This document shows, piece after piece, positions 15,777 through 25,317 of a stretch of 35,896 bases of DNA. Below the pieces are notes generated by a model that saw only the letters and a program-made list of their open reading frames with translations, did no database searches and was not told the DNA's origin. Position numbers and translations under genes: made by a program. Location: assembly GCA_003218515.1 (NCBI GenBank), contig QHNT01000061.1, positions 1 to 35,896 on the forward strand, in the 5' to 3' direction. How positions within the stretch are numbered: the stretch's first letter is position 1; the number at the start of each line of letters is the position of its first letter. The DNA comes from Verrucomicrobiota bacterium. GTDB lineage: Bacteria; Verrucomicrobiota; Verrucomicrobiia; Limisphaerales; AV2.

Positions 15777-18071
15777 ATGTTCTTCACTCGAGCCTACTAC
15801 CAAATCAAACCTTTTCTGCCATGGCACTTGCGCATGGCCCTGCGCCGATTTGTGGCGAAAGCAAAACTGAAAAGGTTCGGCGATGTTTGGCCGATCAGTC
15901 AAAGCGCGGCTCCGCCACCGCCGGGTTGGCCAGGTTGGCCGGAGGGAAAGAAATTCGCCCTGGTTCTTACGCATGATGTTGAAGGTCAAAAAGGACTGGA
16001 CAATTGCCGTCAGCTCGCGGAATTGGAAATGCGGTTGGGATTTCAATCCTCGTTTAATTTTATTCCTGAAGGAGAGTATTCGACTCCCAGGGAGTTGCGC
16101 GATTTCCTCACCGCGCACGGATTTGAAGTTGGTGTGCACGATCTGAGGCACGACGGGAAGCTCTACAATTCCCACTCCAATTTTAGCAGGTGCGCCCGGC
16201 GGATTAATCACTATTTGAAGGAATGGAATGCGGTTGGGTTTCGATCAGGGTTAATGCACCATAATCTGGAGTGGCTTCAGGAGCTGGACGTGCTCTACGA
16301 TGCCTCGACGTTCGACACCGACTTTTTCGAGCCTCAACCCGACGGCGTTGACACTATTTTTCCCTTCTGGGTCCCCGCGCCCGACCTGGAACGCGGCGCG
16401 CTGGACGCAGAATCCGGAACCTCGACAAAGCCAGGCTACATCGAATTGCCCTACACACTACCCCAGGATTCGACTCTCTTTCTCCTGTTCAGGGAAAAGA
16501 CTATCGAGACCTGGAAGAAGAAGCTGGACTGGGTCGCCGACCGCGGCGGGATGGCCTTGGTGAATGTGCATCCAGATTACCTTCGCTTTGAAGGTCAACC
16601 AGCGACTGCCCGAAACTTCCCGACGGAATATTATGAGCGATTTCTCCAGTACGCGCGCCAACGATACGGAGCCTCAATCTGGCAAGTGTTGCCGAAAGTA
16701 GTGGCGACGTTTGCACGGAACGCCTTCGACGGCGAGGCCCGGCGCCGTCTTCGAACAGAATCGTCAGTTCTGGAGCCAGAACAGACCTTGTTCGTTTCGA
16801 CCTCCGGGCACCGGGAAGCTATCGACTCACGTGATGAGGACTCGCGGCGTCCGAAAATTGACGCCGGGAGCATCTCACAGCCAGCAACAATGACGGCTGT
16901 GAAGTCTGTCCTGATGATTGGTTACATGGAATATACCGGGGATGCTCGGGTGATCCGGGAAGCGGAGGCGGGTTTAGCTGGCGGATTTGAGGTGGACGTC
17001 ATCGGTCTTCGAGACGCGGTTATTCCAAATATTAAAGAATATCGGGGAGTTCGGCTGGTAAATGTTAATCAATTCCGGTATCAAGGTAGCGGACGATTCA
17101 GATACGTGCTGTCTTATCTGGAGTTTTTCATAAGGTGTTTGTTCAAAACCACCTTTCTTTGTCTTAGGAAGAGATATGTTGCCGTCCATGTGAACAACAT
17201 GCCGGACTTTTTTGTCTTCTGCGCGCTTCTTCCAAAGTTGATGGGCGCAAAAGTGCTGCTGGATATCCATGATCCCATGGCGGAAACGTTCGCCTCAAAG
17301 TTCAAGAGCGGGAAAAAGAGTTTCTTTTATAAGCTGCTGCTTTGGGAGGAACGCTTAAGCGCCGCGTTCGCGGACGGCATCATCACGGTACACGACCCCG
17401 TTAAGGATCATATTCTGGTGAAGCATGGAATGCGGCCTGAATCGATCGAAGTGATCGCGAATTTCGCCGATGAGCAGCTCTTCCGCGTGCAGGAGAATTA
17501 CGTGATTAATGGAGCGTTGCGGATGATCTTTCATGGGTCTGTCATTGAAAGATACGGTCTATCCAATCTGATGCTCGCCCTGTCCAAAGTCCGCAACCGT
17601 GACAGAATCTTCATGAAAATAATTGGCGCCGGTGACTTTAGCGGCAGGTTGAAGGAAATGATCGCCTCGCTCTCCCTGGGGGACATTGTGGAATTCGAGA
17701 ATCGCTGTTACCCCCTGCGCCAGATTCCCCAACAGCTTTCAACCTTCAATCTTGGTTTGGTCCCGATGGAAATCTCGGAGATTACGGAGTACATCCTCCC
17801 GCTGAAGTTGTTGGAATACATCTCCATGGGCATCCCGCCGGTCACGGTGCGCAATACTGCTATTGGCCATTATTTCAAGGAAGGAGATTGTTTCTTTTAT
17901 AAACCTGAACAACCCGAAAGCTTATCAACTCTACTCGATTACCTGGTAGAACATCCGGACGTGTTGAAGACGCACCGGGAGAAGACCCTGGCCCTGAGGC
18001 CCAAATTCCTCTGGAGTACTCAGAAGGAAAAATACATCAGGTACCTGCAGAAATTATTGTGCAGGCCATGA
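15777..18071 (+). CDS. Fusion: NodB-like polysaccharide deacetylase + GT4 glycosyltransferase
   Basis: This is one open frame of 764 residues with two domains. Residues about 60-330 form a polysaccharide-deacetylase-like domain ('VLTHDVEGQKG' near 65 with the metal-binding Asp, 'GVHDLRHDGKL' near 120, 'FRSGLMHHNLEWL', 'VNVHPDYL'). A charged, low-complexity linker (about 330-370) follows. Residues about 372-764 form a GT4 (GT-B) glycosyltransferase ('VLMIGYMEYTGDARVIREAEAG', 'PLKLLEYISMGIPPVTVRN'). An internal ATG at 16890 marks where a free-standing GT4 would begin, so separate translation is possible. No signal peptide or clear membrane anchor is seen, so both activities would act in the cytoplasm, perhaps adding a sugar and deacetylating it. 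A gene-end fusion is inferred. Confidence 0.85.
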   Translation: MFFTRAYYQIKPFLPWHLRMALRRFVAKAKLKRFGDVWPISQSAAPPPPGWPGWPEGKKFALVLTHDVEGQKGLDNCRQLAELEMRLGFQSSFNFIPEGEYSTPRELRDFLTAHGFEVGVHDLRHDGKLYNSHSNFSRCARRINHYLKEWNAVGFRSGLMHHNLEWLQELDVLYDASTFDTDFFEPQPDGVDTIFPFWVPAPDLERGALDAESGTSTKPGYIELPYTLPQDSTLFLLFREKTIETWKKKLDWVADRGGMALVNVHPDYLRFEGQPATARNFPTEYYERFLQYARQRYGASIWQVLPKVVATFARNAFDGEARRRLRTESSVLEPEQTLFVSTSGHREAIDSRDEDSRRPKIDAGSISQPATMTAVKSVLMIGYMEYTGDARVIREAEAGLAGGFEVDVIGLRDAVIPNIKEYRGVRLVNVNQFRYQGSGRFRYVLSYLEFFIRCLFKTTFLCLRKRYVAVHVNNMPDFFVFCALLPKLMGAKVLLDIHDPMAETFASKFKSGKKSFFYKLLLWEERLSAAFADGIITVHDPVKDHILVKHGMRPESIEVIANFADEQLFRVQENYVINGALRMIFHGSVIERYGLSNLMLALSKVRNRDRIFMKIIGAGDFSGRLKEMIASLSLGDIVEFENRCYPLRQIPQQLSTFNLGLVPMEISEITEYILPLKLLEYISMGIPPVTVRNTAIGHYFKEGDCFFYKPEQPESLSTLLDYLVEHPDVLKTHREKTLALRPKFLWSTQKEKYIRYLQKLLCRP

Positions 18072-18208
18072 GCTTTCCGCAAGGAACGCCGTGCGGTGTA
18101 CTCCTGAATTCTGCCGCAATTCGCTCCGCTGCCTCGAAGGTCTGCGCGGAATAGCAGTGTCAAAAAAATTTACTGCGCAAACCGATTCGCCATGACCAAA
18201 GGACTCGC

Positions 18209-19192
18209 ATGGAATTCATAGACCTCAAGGATGTCCGCGTGAAGCACTGTATCACCGTTTCCAGCGGCACGGCGAGCCTTGAGATCGCGCTGCGCGCCTT
18301 GGGTGTAGGTCCGGGGGATGAAGTCATCACAGTTCCTTTTACGTGGATCAGCTCGGCCGAGGTGGTTGGGTTGGTGGGAGCACGGCCTGTCTTTGTGGAT
18401 ATTGAACCTGCCACGTATAACATCAACGTGGATCGGATCGAGGCGGCCATCACGCCTCGCACGAAAGCGCTCCTGCCAATCAGTCTGTTCGGCCAGATGC
18501 CTGATTACAGCCGAATCAACGAGATTGCCGCGAGGCACAACTTGCCCGTTATCGAGGATGCCGCCCAGAGTTTCGGTGCGACGCAAAACGGGAGTTGGAG
18601 TTGCGGCGTCACCGCCATCGGCAGCACGAGTTTCTTCCCTGCGAAGCCGCTCGGCTGCTATGGAGACGGCGGCGCATTGTTCACGAATGATGATAATCTC
18701 GCCGAGAAGATGAAACAGATCCGAACCCACGGTGGGCTCCAGCGCCATCATCATCCCATCCTCGGCACCAACGGGCGGTTCGATACCCTTCAAGCATCGG
18801 TCCTGTTGGCCAAATTGCCGCATTTTGCCTGGGAGGTGCAGGAGCGCGCGCGCATCGGAGCACATTACTCCAGCGCGTTGGGAGCGCGTTGCGTGGTTCC
18901 GTCCGTTGCACCCGGCAGGACACACGTGTATGCCCAGTACACTATCCGGGTTCCTGAGCGCGACAAAGTCGGCGAGCGACTCAAGGCGATGGGCGTGCCT
19001 ACCGGTGTGTATTATCCCAAGTGCCTCCATGAGCAGCCTGTCTTTGCGGGCCTGGGTTATCGATGGGGTGATTTTCCAGAATCCGAAAAAGCTTCACGGG
19101 AGGTCCTTAGCCTTCCGATGCATCCGTTCTTAACCCTGGAAGACCAGGAGAAAGTGATCAAAGCCATGAACAGCGCACAGGACCGAAACTGA
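18209..19192 (+). CDS. DegT/DnrJ/EryC1/StrS aminotransferase with about 40-residue N-terminal deletion
   Basis: At 327 residues it is about 40 shorter than the family. It begins with the normal 'MEFIDLK' but jumps at once to 'VKHCITVSSGTASLEIALRALG', skipping the helix and loop that should lie between. The PLP lysine is K146 ('FFPAKPLGCYGDGG'), against K186 in the paralogue at 13590, a shift of exactly 40. All other family blocks are present ('PVIEDAAQSFGA', 'GVYYPKCLHEQPVF'). The family catalyses PLP-dependent amination of keto nucleotide sugars, as WbpE/WlbC do. The lost part helps form the dimer and substrate pocket, so activity is uncertain. The following gene starts 15 bases downstream. 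Confidence 0.85.
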   Translation: MEFIDLKDVRVKHCITVSSGTASLEIALRALGVGPGDEVITVPFTWISSAEVVGLVGARPVFVDIEPATYNINVDRIEAAITPRTKALLPISLFGQMPDYSRINEIAARHNLPVIEDAAQSFGATQNGSWSCGVTAIGSTSFFPAKPLGCYGDGGALFTNDDNLAEKMKQIRTHGGLQRHHHPILGTNGRFDTLQASVLLAKLPHFAWEVQERARIGAHYSSALGARCVVPSVAPGRTHVYAQYTIRVPERDKVGERLKAMGVPTGVYYPKCLHEQPVFAGLGYRWGDFPESEKASREVLSLPMHPFLTLEDQEKVIKAMNSAQDRN

Positions 19193-19207
19193 AGTTGAAG
19201 GGAAATT

Positions 19208-20905
19208 ATGATGCATCCAAGAATAGCCGTGTTGGGTTGTGGTTACTGGGGCAAGAATCTGGTTCGCAATTTTCATGAGCTGGGCGCCCTCGGGATGGTA
19301 TGCGACCCGGCGGAAGCGGGGCGCGCAGCGGCCAGCCAATTCGCTCCGGGAGTTCGCGTGGGGGAGGATTTCGAAGATGCCCTGGCCGCGGAGGATATCA
19401 CCGCCGTAGCGATCGCAGCCCCGGCAGCCATGCACTATTCGCTGGCCAAGGCAGCTCTGGAGGCAGGCAAAGACGTCTTCGTGGAGAAGCCGCTCTGCCC
19501 CAGCCTGAGTGAGGCGAACGAGCTGGTCGAACTCGCCGATCGGGTAGACCAGATCCTGATGGTGGGCCACCTGCTCCAGTATCATCCCTGCGTGTTGGCT
19601 CTGCGAGAGCGTCTGCTGCGAGGGGATTTGGGCAAGCTCCATTACATTATCTCCAACCGCCTGAACATGGGCAAAATTCGTCGTGAGGAAAACGCGCTTT
19701 GGAGTTTTGCCCCCCATGATATCTCCGTCATCCTTTCCCTGGCGGGCGACCAGCTTCCGGAGCAGGTCCGCTGCACCGGCGGAAGTTACCTGAACTACGA
19801 CGTGGCGGATACCACTCTCACCGCCATGCGCTTCGCCGGTGGAATTCGCGCGCACGTGTTTGTAACCTGGCTTAATCCTTTTAAGGAACAAAAGCTGACT
19901 GTCGTCGGCTCTTCGGGTATCGCGGTCTTTGATGACATGGAGCCCTGGGCGGGGAAACTCGTGATCTATCACCAATACCTTACCTGGGCCAATGGCCAGA
20001 TTCCGACGGCGAATAAAACGCAGGCTGAACCGGTGGTCGTGCCCGAGTCCGAACCGCTGAGGAACGAATGCCAGCACTTCATTGAATGCTGTTCCCAGCG
20101 GCGACGGCCGCGCACGGACGGGCGCGAAGGCCTGCGAGTACTCTCTGTTCTTCAGGCCGCTCAGGGCAGCCTCGACGCCGACGGCGAAGCCGTCGGTCCG
20201 TCTTCCATCGGTGACTCCTCCGGCGAGTTTTACGCGCATCCCACCGCTGCCGTGGACGAGGGCGCTGTTATCGGCAAGGGGACAAAGATCTGGCACTTCT
20301 GCCACATCATGAAAGGGGCCAGAATCGGGGAACGTTGCGTTTTGGGGCAAAACGTGAATGTGGATGGGGAAACAGTCATTGGAAACAACGTCAAAATTCA
20401 GAACAATGTTTCAATTTATTCCGGTCTGTTGATTGAAGATGATGTTTTCCTCGGACCGTCCTGCGTGCTCACCAATGTCACCAACCCGCGCTCGCAAATA
20501 ACCCGGCATCATCTTTACGAGAGAACAGTCATCAAACGCGGCGCCACCATCGGTGCCAATGCAACGATTGTCTGTGGCGTGACCATCGGTCGCTACGCCT
20601 TTGTCGCCGCGGGTGCTGTGGTCACCAAAGACGTGCCCGATTACGCATTGGTTATGGGAAACCCAGCCCGTCAGAAAGGCTGGATCGGCCGGCATGGAAA
20701 TACATTGAAGCCCGGTCGAAAGGGCGTCATGACGTGCGCAGAATCCGGCCTTCGTTACCAGGAGTCTCCCGACGGTCAACTTCGCTGCCTGGACTTGCAT
20801 GAAGATCAGCCCTTGCCGCCCGACTTGAGCAAAGGCATCAGGAGCCATGACGATCTCCGAGGCAATCCTCGGGAAGGTGGCCTACCGCGTCAGCCAGCGA
20901 CGTGA
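19208..20905 (+). CDS. Bifunctional Gfo/Idh/MocA dehydrogenase - hexapeptide N-acetyltransferase (WlbA-WlbB fusion)
   Basis: This is a single 565-residue frame. The N-terminal Rossmann domain has '[10 protein letters not shown]', 'FVEKPLCPS' near residue 95 and 'FAPHDISVI'. After a linker, from about residue 340, a left-handed beta-helix acetyltransferase begins ('[20 protein letters not shown]', 'HIMKGARIG', '[14 protein letters not shown]', '[19 protein letters not shown]', '[11 protein letters not shown]'). The Cys-containing tail ('[10 protein letters not shown]', 'LRCLDL') fits WlbB-type ends. It would carry out oxidation and N-acetylation of the UDP-2,3-diamino-uronate route in one chain, flanked by an aminotransferase and an epimerase. 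The start has two ATGs in a row and a GAAGGG run 5 bases upstream. The C-terminal 25 residues look unrelated and may be extra. Confidence 0.92.
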   Translation: MMHPRIAVLGCGYWGKNLVRNFHELGALGMVCDPAEAGRAAASQFAPGVRVGEDFEDALAAEDITAVAIAAPAAMHYSLAKAALEAGKDVFVEKPLCPSLSEANELVELADRVDQILMVGHLLQYHPCVLALRERLLRGDLGKLHYIISNRLNMGKIRREENALWSFAPHDISVILSLAGDQLPEQVRCTGGSYLNYDVADTTLTAMRFAGGIRAHVFVTWLNPFKEQKLTVVGSSGIAVFDDMEPWAGKLVIYHQYLTWANGQIPTANKTQAEPVVVPESEPLRNECQHFIECCSQRRRPRTDGREGLRVLSVLQAAQGSLDADGEAVGPSSIGDSSGEFYAHPTAAVDEGAVIGKGTKIWHFCHIMKGARIGERCVLGQNVNVDGETVIGNNVKIQNNVSIYSGLLIEDDVFLGPSCVLTNVTNPRSQITRHHLYERTVIKRGATIGANATIVCGVTIGRYAFVAAGAVVTKDVPDYALVMGNPARQKGWIGRHGNTLKPGRKGVMTCAESGLRYQESPDGQLRCLDLHEDQPLPPDLSKGIRSHDDLRGNPREGGLPRQPAT

Positions 20906-20954
20906 TGAACGGCGCCACCTGTCACGCCGTCTATTATACCAGTCCCTTGCAATC

Positions 20955-22076
20955 ATGAACGCGACAACGAAACTGCTCATGGTCGCAGGAGCGAGGCCGA
21001 ATTTCATGAAAGTGGCCCCCCTCCTCAAAGCTGCCGGGGACTACAATTCCGCCCCTAACAATGGGGCACCAAATTTGGAATGCCGGCTTGTTCATACGGG
21101 ACAGCATTACGACGCCCAAATGTCCTCCGTATTCTTCCGTGAGCTGGGGATTCCAGAGCCGGATATCAACCTCGAGGTGGGGTCGGGAACACATGCCATC
21201 CAGACCGCCAATGTGATGCTCAAATTCGAAACCGTTTGCACTGACTACAAACCGGATTGGGTAGTGGTGGTTGGGGATGTCAACTCCACCATGGCATGTA
21301 CGCTGGTCGCTGCCAAGTGCGGGATCAGGGTGGCGCACGTCGAGGCCGGGTTGCGCAGTTTCGACCGCACCATGCCGGAGGAAATCAACCGGATCGTCAC
21401 CGATGCCGTGGCTGATTTGCTTCTTACTCCGTCATCCGATGCGGATGAAAATCTGAAAAAAGAAGGGATTCCAGCGGGCCGAATACGGTTGGTCGGCAAC
21501 GTTATGGTCGACTCTCTCATCGCCAACCTGCCCAAAGCGCGGGGAAGCAGCATTCTGGGAAAGCTTGGCGTCACCGAGAAGAACTTTGTTTATGTGACGC
21601 TCCACCGACCTTCCAACGTGGACAATCAGGTCAATTTGTCAGCCATCATGGCGGAATTGTGCGACTTGTCCAACACGCTCCCGGTCGTGTTTCCTATGCA
21701 TCCCCGCACCCGGAAAATGCTGACCACGTTTCACATTGATGGGGCCAGCAGCCCCCGATTCCAGATCATCGATCCCGTAGGTTATCACGATTCTCTCTGC
21801 CTGGCTGAGAAGGCCAGGCTGGTTCTGACCGATTCCGGGGGTCTGCAGGAGGAGACCACGTTCTTTCAAACGCCCTGTCTTACGTTGAGGCCGAACACCG
21901 AACGGCCTGTCACCATCACGCTTGGCAGTAATAGATTAACCGATCTAAACCGACTTCATTCCGACTTGGCAGAGGGATTGAATGCGACCTCCCGGAGGGG
22001 CAAGATTCCTCCCTTGTGGGATGGGCGAGCGGGAGAACGGTGCTTGACGGCCATGTTGGAGGCGTCTTCGCGCTAG
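20955..22076 (+). CDS. Non-hydrolysing UDP-N-acetylglucosamine 2-epimerase
   Basis: The start at 20955 gives 'MNATTKLLMVAGARPNFMKVAPLL', the normal family beginning, and 373 residues. The longer start at 20847 overlaps the previous gene and adds residues with no match. Diagnostic blocks are 'HTGQHYDAQMS', 'VVGDVNSTMA', 'VEAGLRSFDRTMPEEINR', 'LHRPSNVD' and 'DSGGLQEETTF'. It inverts C2 of a UDP-GlcNAc-type sugar. Right after the WlbA-WlbB fusion it most likely acts as a WbpI/WlbD-like enzyme making the manno form of a UDP-diacetamido-uronate (inference from context). The alternative is plain UDP-ManNAc formation. Confidence 0.92.
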   Translation: MNATTKLLMVAGARPNFMKVAPLLKAAGDYNSAPNNGAPNLECRLVHTGQHYDAQMSSVFFRELGIPEPDINLEVGSGTHAIQTANVMLKFETVCTDYKPDWVVVVGDVNSTMACTLVAAKCGIRVAHVEAGLRSFDRTMPEEINRIVTDAVADLLLTPSSDADENLKKEGIPAGRIRLVGNVMVDSLIANLPKARGSSILGKLGVTEKNFVYVTLHRPSNVDNQVNLSAIMAELCDLSNTLPVVFPMHPRTRKMLTTFHIDGASSPRFQIIDPVGYHDSLCLAEKARLVLTDSGGLQEETTFFQTPCLTLRPNTERPVTITLGSNRLTDLNRLHSDLAEGLNATSRRGKIPPLWDGRAGERCLTAMLEASSR

Positions 22077-22104
22077 CCTGAAGTGTTCCGAAACCACTCA
22101 GCGA

Positions 22105-22755
22105 ATGGACCACGTGGCCATCCAGTTTAAACCCAGACGTGCTCTGATCCTGGCACCGCACACAGACGACGGTGAATTTGGCTGTGGGGGAAGCATCGCG
22201 CGATTTTTGGAGGACGGGACCGAAGTTTTCTATGTGGCATTCTCGATTTGTGAAGAATCTGTTCCTGAAGGTTTCAAAAAGGACGCGCTGGCCGACGAAG
22301 TGCGGCAGGCGACGAGTACCCTTGGAATTCCGCCAAAGAATCTCATCATCCGGTCCTACCCGGTCCGGCGCTTTCCGGATCACCGCCAGGAAGTCCTGGA
22401 GGACCTCGTTCGCATCCGGGCTGAGGTCAGTCCCGACCTTGTGTTTCTTCCGTGCTCTCATGACATCCATCAAGACCATCAGGTCATAGGTGCGGAGGGG
22501 GTGCGGGCGTTTAAGACGGCGACCCTCCTGGGTTACGAGGTGCCGTGGAATAACCTGACCATGAACTTTTCGGCGTTGGTTGTGATAAACGAGGGCCACC
22601 TTGAGAAAAAGCTTGCAGCTTTGGCGTGCTACAAGACACAAGGACACCGCTACTACGCCAAGGAGGGAATGATCCGTAGTCTGGCGCAAAGCCGCGGACT
22701 GCTGGTCTGGCAAAAGTATGCCGAGGCCTTCCAACTTATCCGTCTGGTCGTTTGA
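22105..22755 (+). CDS. PIG-L/LmbE-family deacetylase (cytoplasmic)
   Basis: This 216-residue protein has no signal peptide. The zinc-binding motif 'APHTDDGEFGCGG' is near residue 18 and the distal His pair is in 'HDIHQDHQVIG'. The family deacetylates GlcNAc linked to inositol, lipid or nucleotide. Lying between an epimerase and a GT2 gene, it may remove an acetyl group from a sugar precursor or a lipid-linked unit (inference). It is not a close copy of the exported PIG-L at 1900, which has a Tat signal and a different 'HPDD' motif. It follows the epimerase by 28 bases. The overlapping minus-strand ORF 21916-22734 is a shadow. Confidence 0.9.
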   Translation: MDHVAIQFKPRRALILAPHTDDGEFGCGGSIARFLEDGTEVFYVAFSICEESVPEGFKKDALADEVRQATSTLGIPPKNLIIRSYPVRRFPDHRQEVLEDLVRIRAEVSPDLVFLPCSHDIHQDHQVIGAEGVRAFKTATLLGYEVPWNNLTMNFSALVVINEGHLEKKLAALACYKTQGHRYYAKEGMIRSLAQSRGLLVWQKYAEAFQLIRLVV

Positions 22756-22848
22756 GTCGAAAAATAGAAGGGCCCGATTCCCCAGGTCAGGCGATAGCGC
22801 CCACGTGGCAGGTTCAGAAATAACAAGAGGAAGGCAAGAGGTGTTCCA

Positions 22849-23763
22849 ATGAAGCTAACCAAATCCATCACGTATGTTGTGGTCACCCCCGTTCGGGATG
22901 AGGCCTCGAACATTCACCATACGATTGAGTCGTTTGCAAACCAGACCATCCTCCCGAAACAATGGGTTGTTATTGATGACGGATCTACGGATGCCACCGG
23001 CCAAATCGCGGATGAGGCAGCCAGGAAGTACCCTTGGATCACCGTCATTCATCGGCGCAATCGGGGCTTCCGCAAAACCGGTGGCGGGGTAATTGAAGCG
23101 TTTTACGACGGATATGAGCTGGTCCGGGATCAATCCTGGGACTTCATTGCCAAGATGGACGCGGACCTCGGCTTTGCGGCCGACTATTTTGAAAGGTGCT
23201 TTGAAATATTTGAAAAGGATCCAAAGCTGGGCTTGGGTGGGGGCCTGGTGTGGGAACACAGGGACGGAAGGCTGGTCGTAGGTTCGGCCGGGGATCCAGC
23301 CTTCCACGTGCGAGGCGCCACAAAGGTGTATCGCCGGGAATGCTGGCAGCAGATCGGCGGTCTCATAAAGGACCTGGGATGGGACACAGTGGACGAACTC
23401 AAGGCTAACATGCTCGGCTGGCGCACCTATACATTCAAGGGTCTAAAGCTGACTCATTACAAACCGACCGGAGCGGCTGATGGAGTTTGGGGCCGCCTTC
23501 TAAAGGCAGGTCGAGCCAATTACGTCACCGGCTACCATCCTCTTTTCATGGTTCTCAAGTGTATCAAACGGCTGACCCGTAGGCCATACTGTGTCGGTTC
23601 GTTAGGCCTCTGGCTCGGTTTCGTTTCCGGCTACCTTAAACGGGCGCCGAAAGTTGCCGATGAACCATTAATCCGATGGGTGCGTGACCAACAACTCCGA
23701 CAGCTATGCCTTAAAAGCAGCCTATGGAGACAAAAATCTGTCCACCACCACCCGACGGCATGA
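22849..23763 (+). CDS. GT2 family glycosyltransferase
   Basis: This 304-residue GT-A enzyme has 'VVTPVRDEASNIHHTIES', 'QWVVIDDGSTDAT' and the metal-binding 'AKMDADLGF' (DxD) near residue 105. The acceptor-side block 'GGLIKDLGWDTVDELKANML' follows. The C-terminal region is basic and moderately hydrophobic, which suggests peripheral membrane contact. It probably adds one sugar of the repeat unit to the undecaprenyl carrier on the cytoplasmic face. An AAGAGG run lies 8 bases upstream of the ATG. No truncation is visible, in contrast to the GT2 at 35 kb. Confidence 0.92.
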   Translation: MKLTKSITYVVVTPVRDEASNIHHTIESFANQTILPKQWVVIDDGSTDATGQIADEAARKYPWITVIHRRNRGFRKTGGGVIEAFYDGYELVRDQSWDFIAKMDADLGFAADYFERCFEIFEKDPKLGLGGGLVWEHRDGRLVVGSAGDPAFHVRGATKVYRRECWQQIGGLIKDLGWDTVDELKANMLGWRTYTFKGLKLTHYKPTGAADGVWGRLLKAGRANYVTGYHPLFMVLKCIKRLTRRPYCVGSLGLWLGFVSGYLKRAPKVADEPLIRWVRDQQLRQLCLKSSLWRQKSVHHHPTA

Positions 23764-23808
23764 GTCGCTTGACGCTTTGATCCGCCATCCCTGAGTCGTC
23801 CTTGTCAG

Positions 23809-25251
23809 ATGCTCCCTCTGCTTTTACTTCTTTCAGTCCCAATCTTGTTTTTGATTGGACGCACAAGGCCCGAGCGCGCGCTTCTACTGTGGCTCTTTTT
23901 AAGTCCCCTGTCTTACGACACGTTGGTCGTTTTCGGGGTAGATCTTCGCGTCGTTACGTTCGATCGTCTGGCGCTCCTGGCGAGCGCACTGGGGTTGCTG
24001 GCTAACGGCCGACTCGGGCAGTTGTTCCCCAGCCGCTTTTCAAAGCTCGAGAAAACCATGGTCGTCTTCATTCTGATTTTTGCGATCGAAGCGGTGGTAA
24101 AGTTCCCTCCCCGGGATGCCTTCTCAAGATGGACGATGGGGTTCGACTCCTTCGTCGTTCCTTTCTATTTGTATCTGCTCCTCAAGTATCTGTTGACTCG
24201 CGAGCAGAGGTACAACGAAGGTTTGGAAAAGCGATTAGGCATGACGCTGGCTCTGGTCGGCTTCTACTGCGCTGCCATGGGCATCTACGAACACATCACT
24301 TTGCTCGACCTGTTTCCTCCGCCCCCCTCCATTCTGGCTGCAAGAGAAATGGAGAGTTCACTCCTGGTCGGAAAGGAGATTCGCGTCAACGGCCCGTTCT
24401 GGGTGGCGGAAATACTCGGGGAATATTTGAGCCTGATCTTGCTCTTTACCCTATACCGTTACCGGGTGGGTCGGGTGGTTAACCCGGCTTCCCGCGCGAT
24501 GGCGAAGGTCATTAAGATGCCCTATGCCCTGCTTCTGTTGGTTGGCATGTATTTCACAATGTACCGCAATGTATGGGGCGGCTTTTTGGGTGGGTATTCG
24601 AGCCGCTATTTCTTTACGCGCAAAGGCAGAAAGTCGTTCCTGCTGGTCCTGACTATCCTGACCCTGGCCGCCGCAACCATCTGGGGAAGCTTCCGCCAAA
24701 CCGAATTCTATTCAGATCGCCTCACCAACACAGACAACATTTACGACCGATTGGGCGCCTGGCTCTACGCGTTCAGAGCCTTCGCCGAGCATCCTTTAAT
24801 GGGCATCGGGTATGGCCGGATCGACCGTTACATCAGGCATGCAAAAGAGGCGGGTGTTGACCTGAGGTTTCAAGAGGACATAGAGGCGACGTATCAACCG
24901 CACAATTCCGTCATCTGCCTGCTCGCCGAAAACGGAATATTTCTGACGGTGCCATTCTTGTTGCTCATCGGGTATTTCATCGGGCACGTGCGCGCGTGCC
25001 TTCGCCTGGCCAAATCACCGGCGGATGTTGAGTTTGGTCTATTCGCGGTGGCAGGAGCTTTTGCCATGTTTGCTCCCCATATGACTGACCGATGTCTCAA
25101 CTGGAATAAATATAATAACTTGTTGTTTGTGCTCTTCGCTCTCGTAGCCGCCCATCATGCGAAGCTGGTGCGTGTTGTGGCCCCGACCGCCGCCAGCGTA
25201 CCCCTGGAGGACACACCTGTGCCGGAAATCGTCAGGGCGTCGCCGCGTTAA
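23809..25251 (+). CDS. Wzy/WaaL-like O-antigen polymerase/ligase
   Basis: This 480-residue membrane protein has about ten to twelve hydrophobic segments. The large periplasmic loop carries the family signature around 'HPLMGIGYGRID' and 'YQPHNSVICLLAENGIF', which is followed by a helix. Such Wzy_C-type proteins either polymerise lipid-linked repeat units or ligate finished chains; in this Wzx/Wzy-type locus polymerisation is more likely. The N-terminus starts directly with a membrane helix, so the ATG at 23809 is plausible. The C-terminal 20 residues are polar and cytoplasmic. Confidence 0.85.
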   Translation: MLPLLLLLSVPILFLIGRTRPERALLLWLFLSPLSYDTLVVFGVDLRVVTFDRLALLASALGLLANGRLGQLFPSRFSKLEKTMVVFILIFAIEAVVKFPPRDAFSRWTMGFDSFVVPFYLYLLLKYLLTREQRYNEGLEKRLGMTLALVGFYCAAMGIYEHITLLDLFPPPPSILAAREMESSLLVGKEIRVNGPFWVAEILGEYLSLILLFTLYRYRVGRVVNPASRAMAKVIKMPYALLLLVGMYFTMYRNVWGGFLGGYSSRYFFTRKGRKSFLLVLTILTLAAATIWGSFRQTEFYSDRLTNTDNIYDRLGAWLYAFRAFAEHPLMGIGYGRIDRYIRHAKEAGVDLRFQEDIEATYQPHNSVICLLAENGIFLTVPFLLLIGYFIGHVRACLRLAKSPADVEFGLFAVAGAFAMFAPHMTDRCLNWNKYNNLLFVLFALVAAHHAKLVRVVAPTAASVPLEDTPVPEIVRASPR

Positions 25252-25317
25252 CCCAAAAAGGATTGCTGCCCCTTCGATCGGCCCTGCACCCTTCCAAGAA
25301 CCCCATTAGCCCGATCC

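Noticed and set aside
15675-16211. 178-residue minus-strand ORF ending in 'GFGTREYRIDYLK'
   Set aside because: Only the last residues resemble the FemAB-like protein, and these come from the inverted repeat; the rest is antisense to the deacetylase-GT4 gene.
19130-20350. 406-residue minus-strand ORF
   Set aside because: It is a shadow of the dehydrogenase-acetyltransferase fusion, with no recognisable domain.
21916-22734. 272-residue minus-strand ORF
   Set aside because: It covers the end of the epimerase and the PIG-L gene on the opposite strand and lacks any motif.
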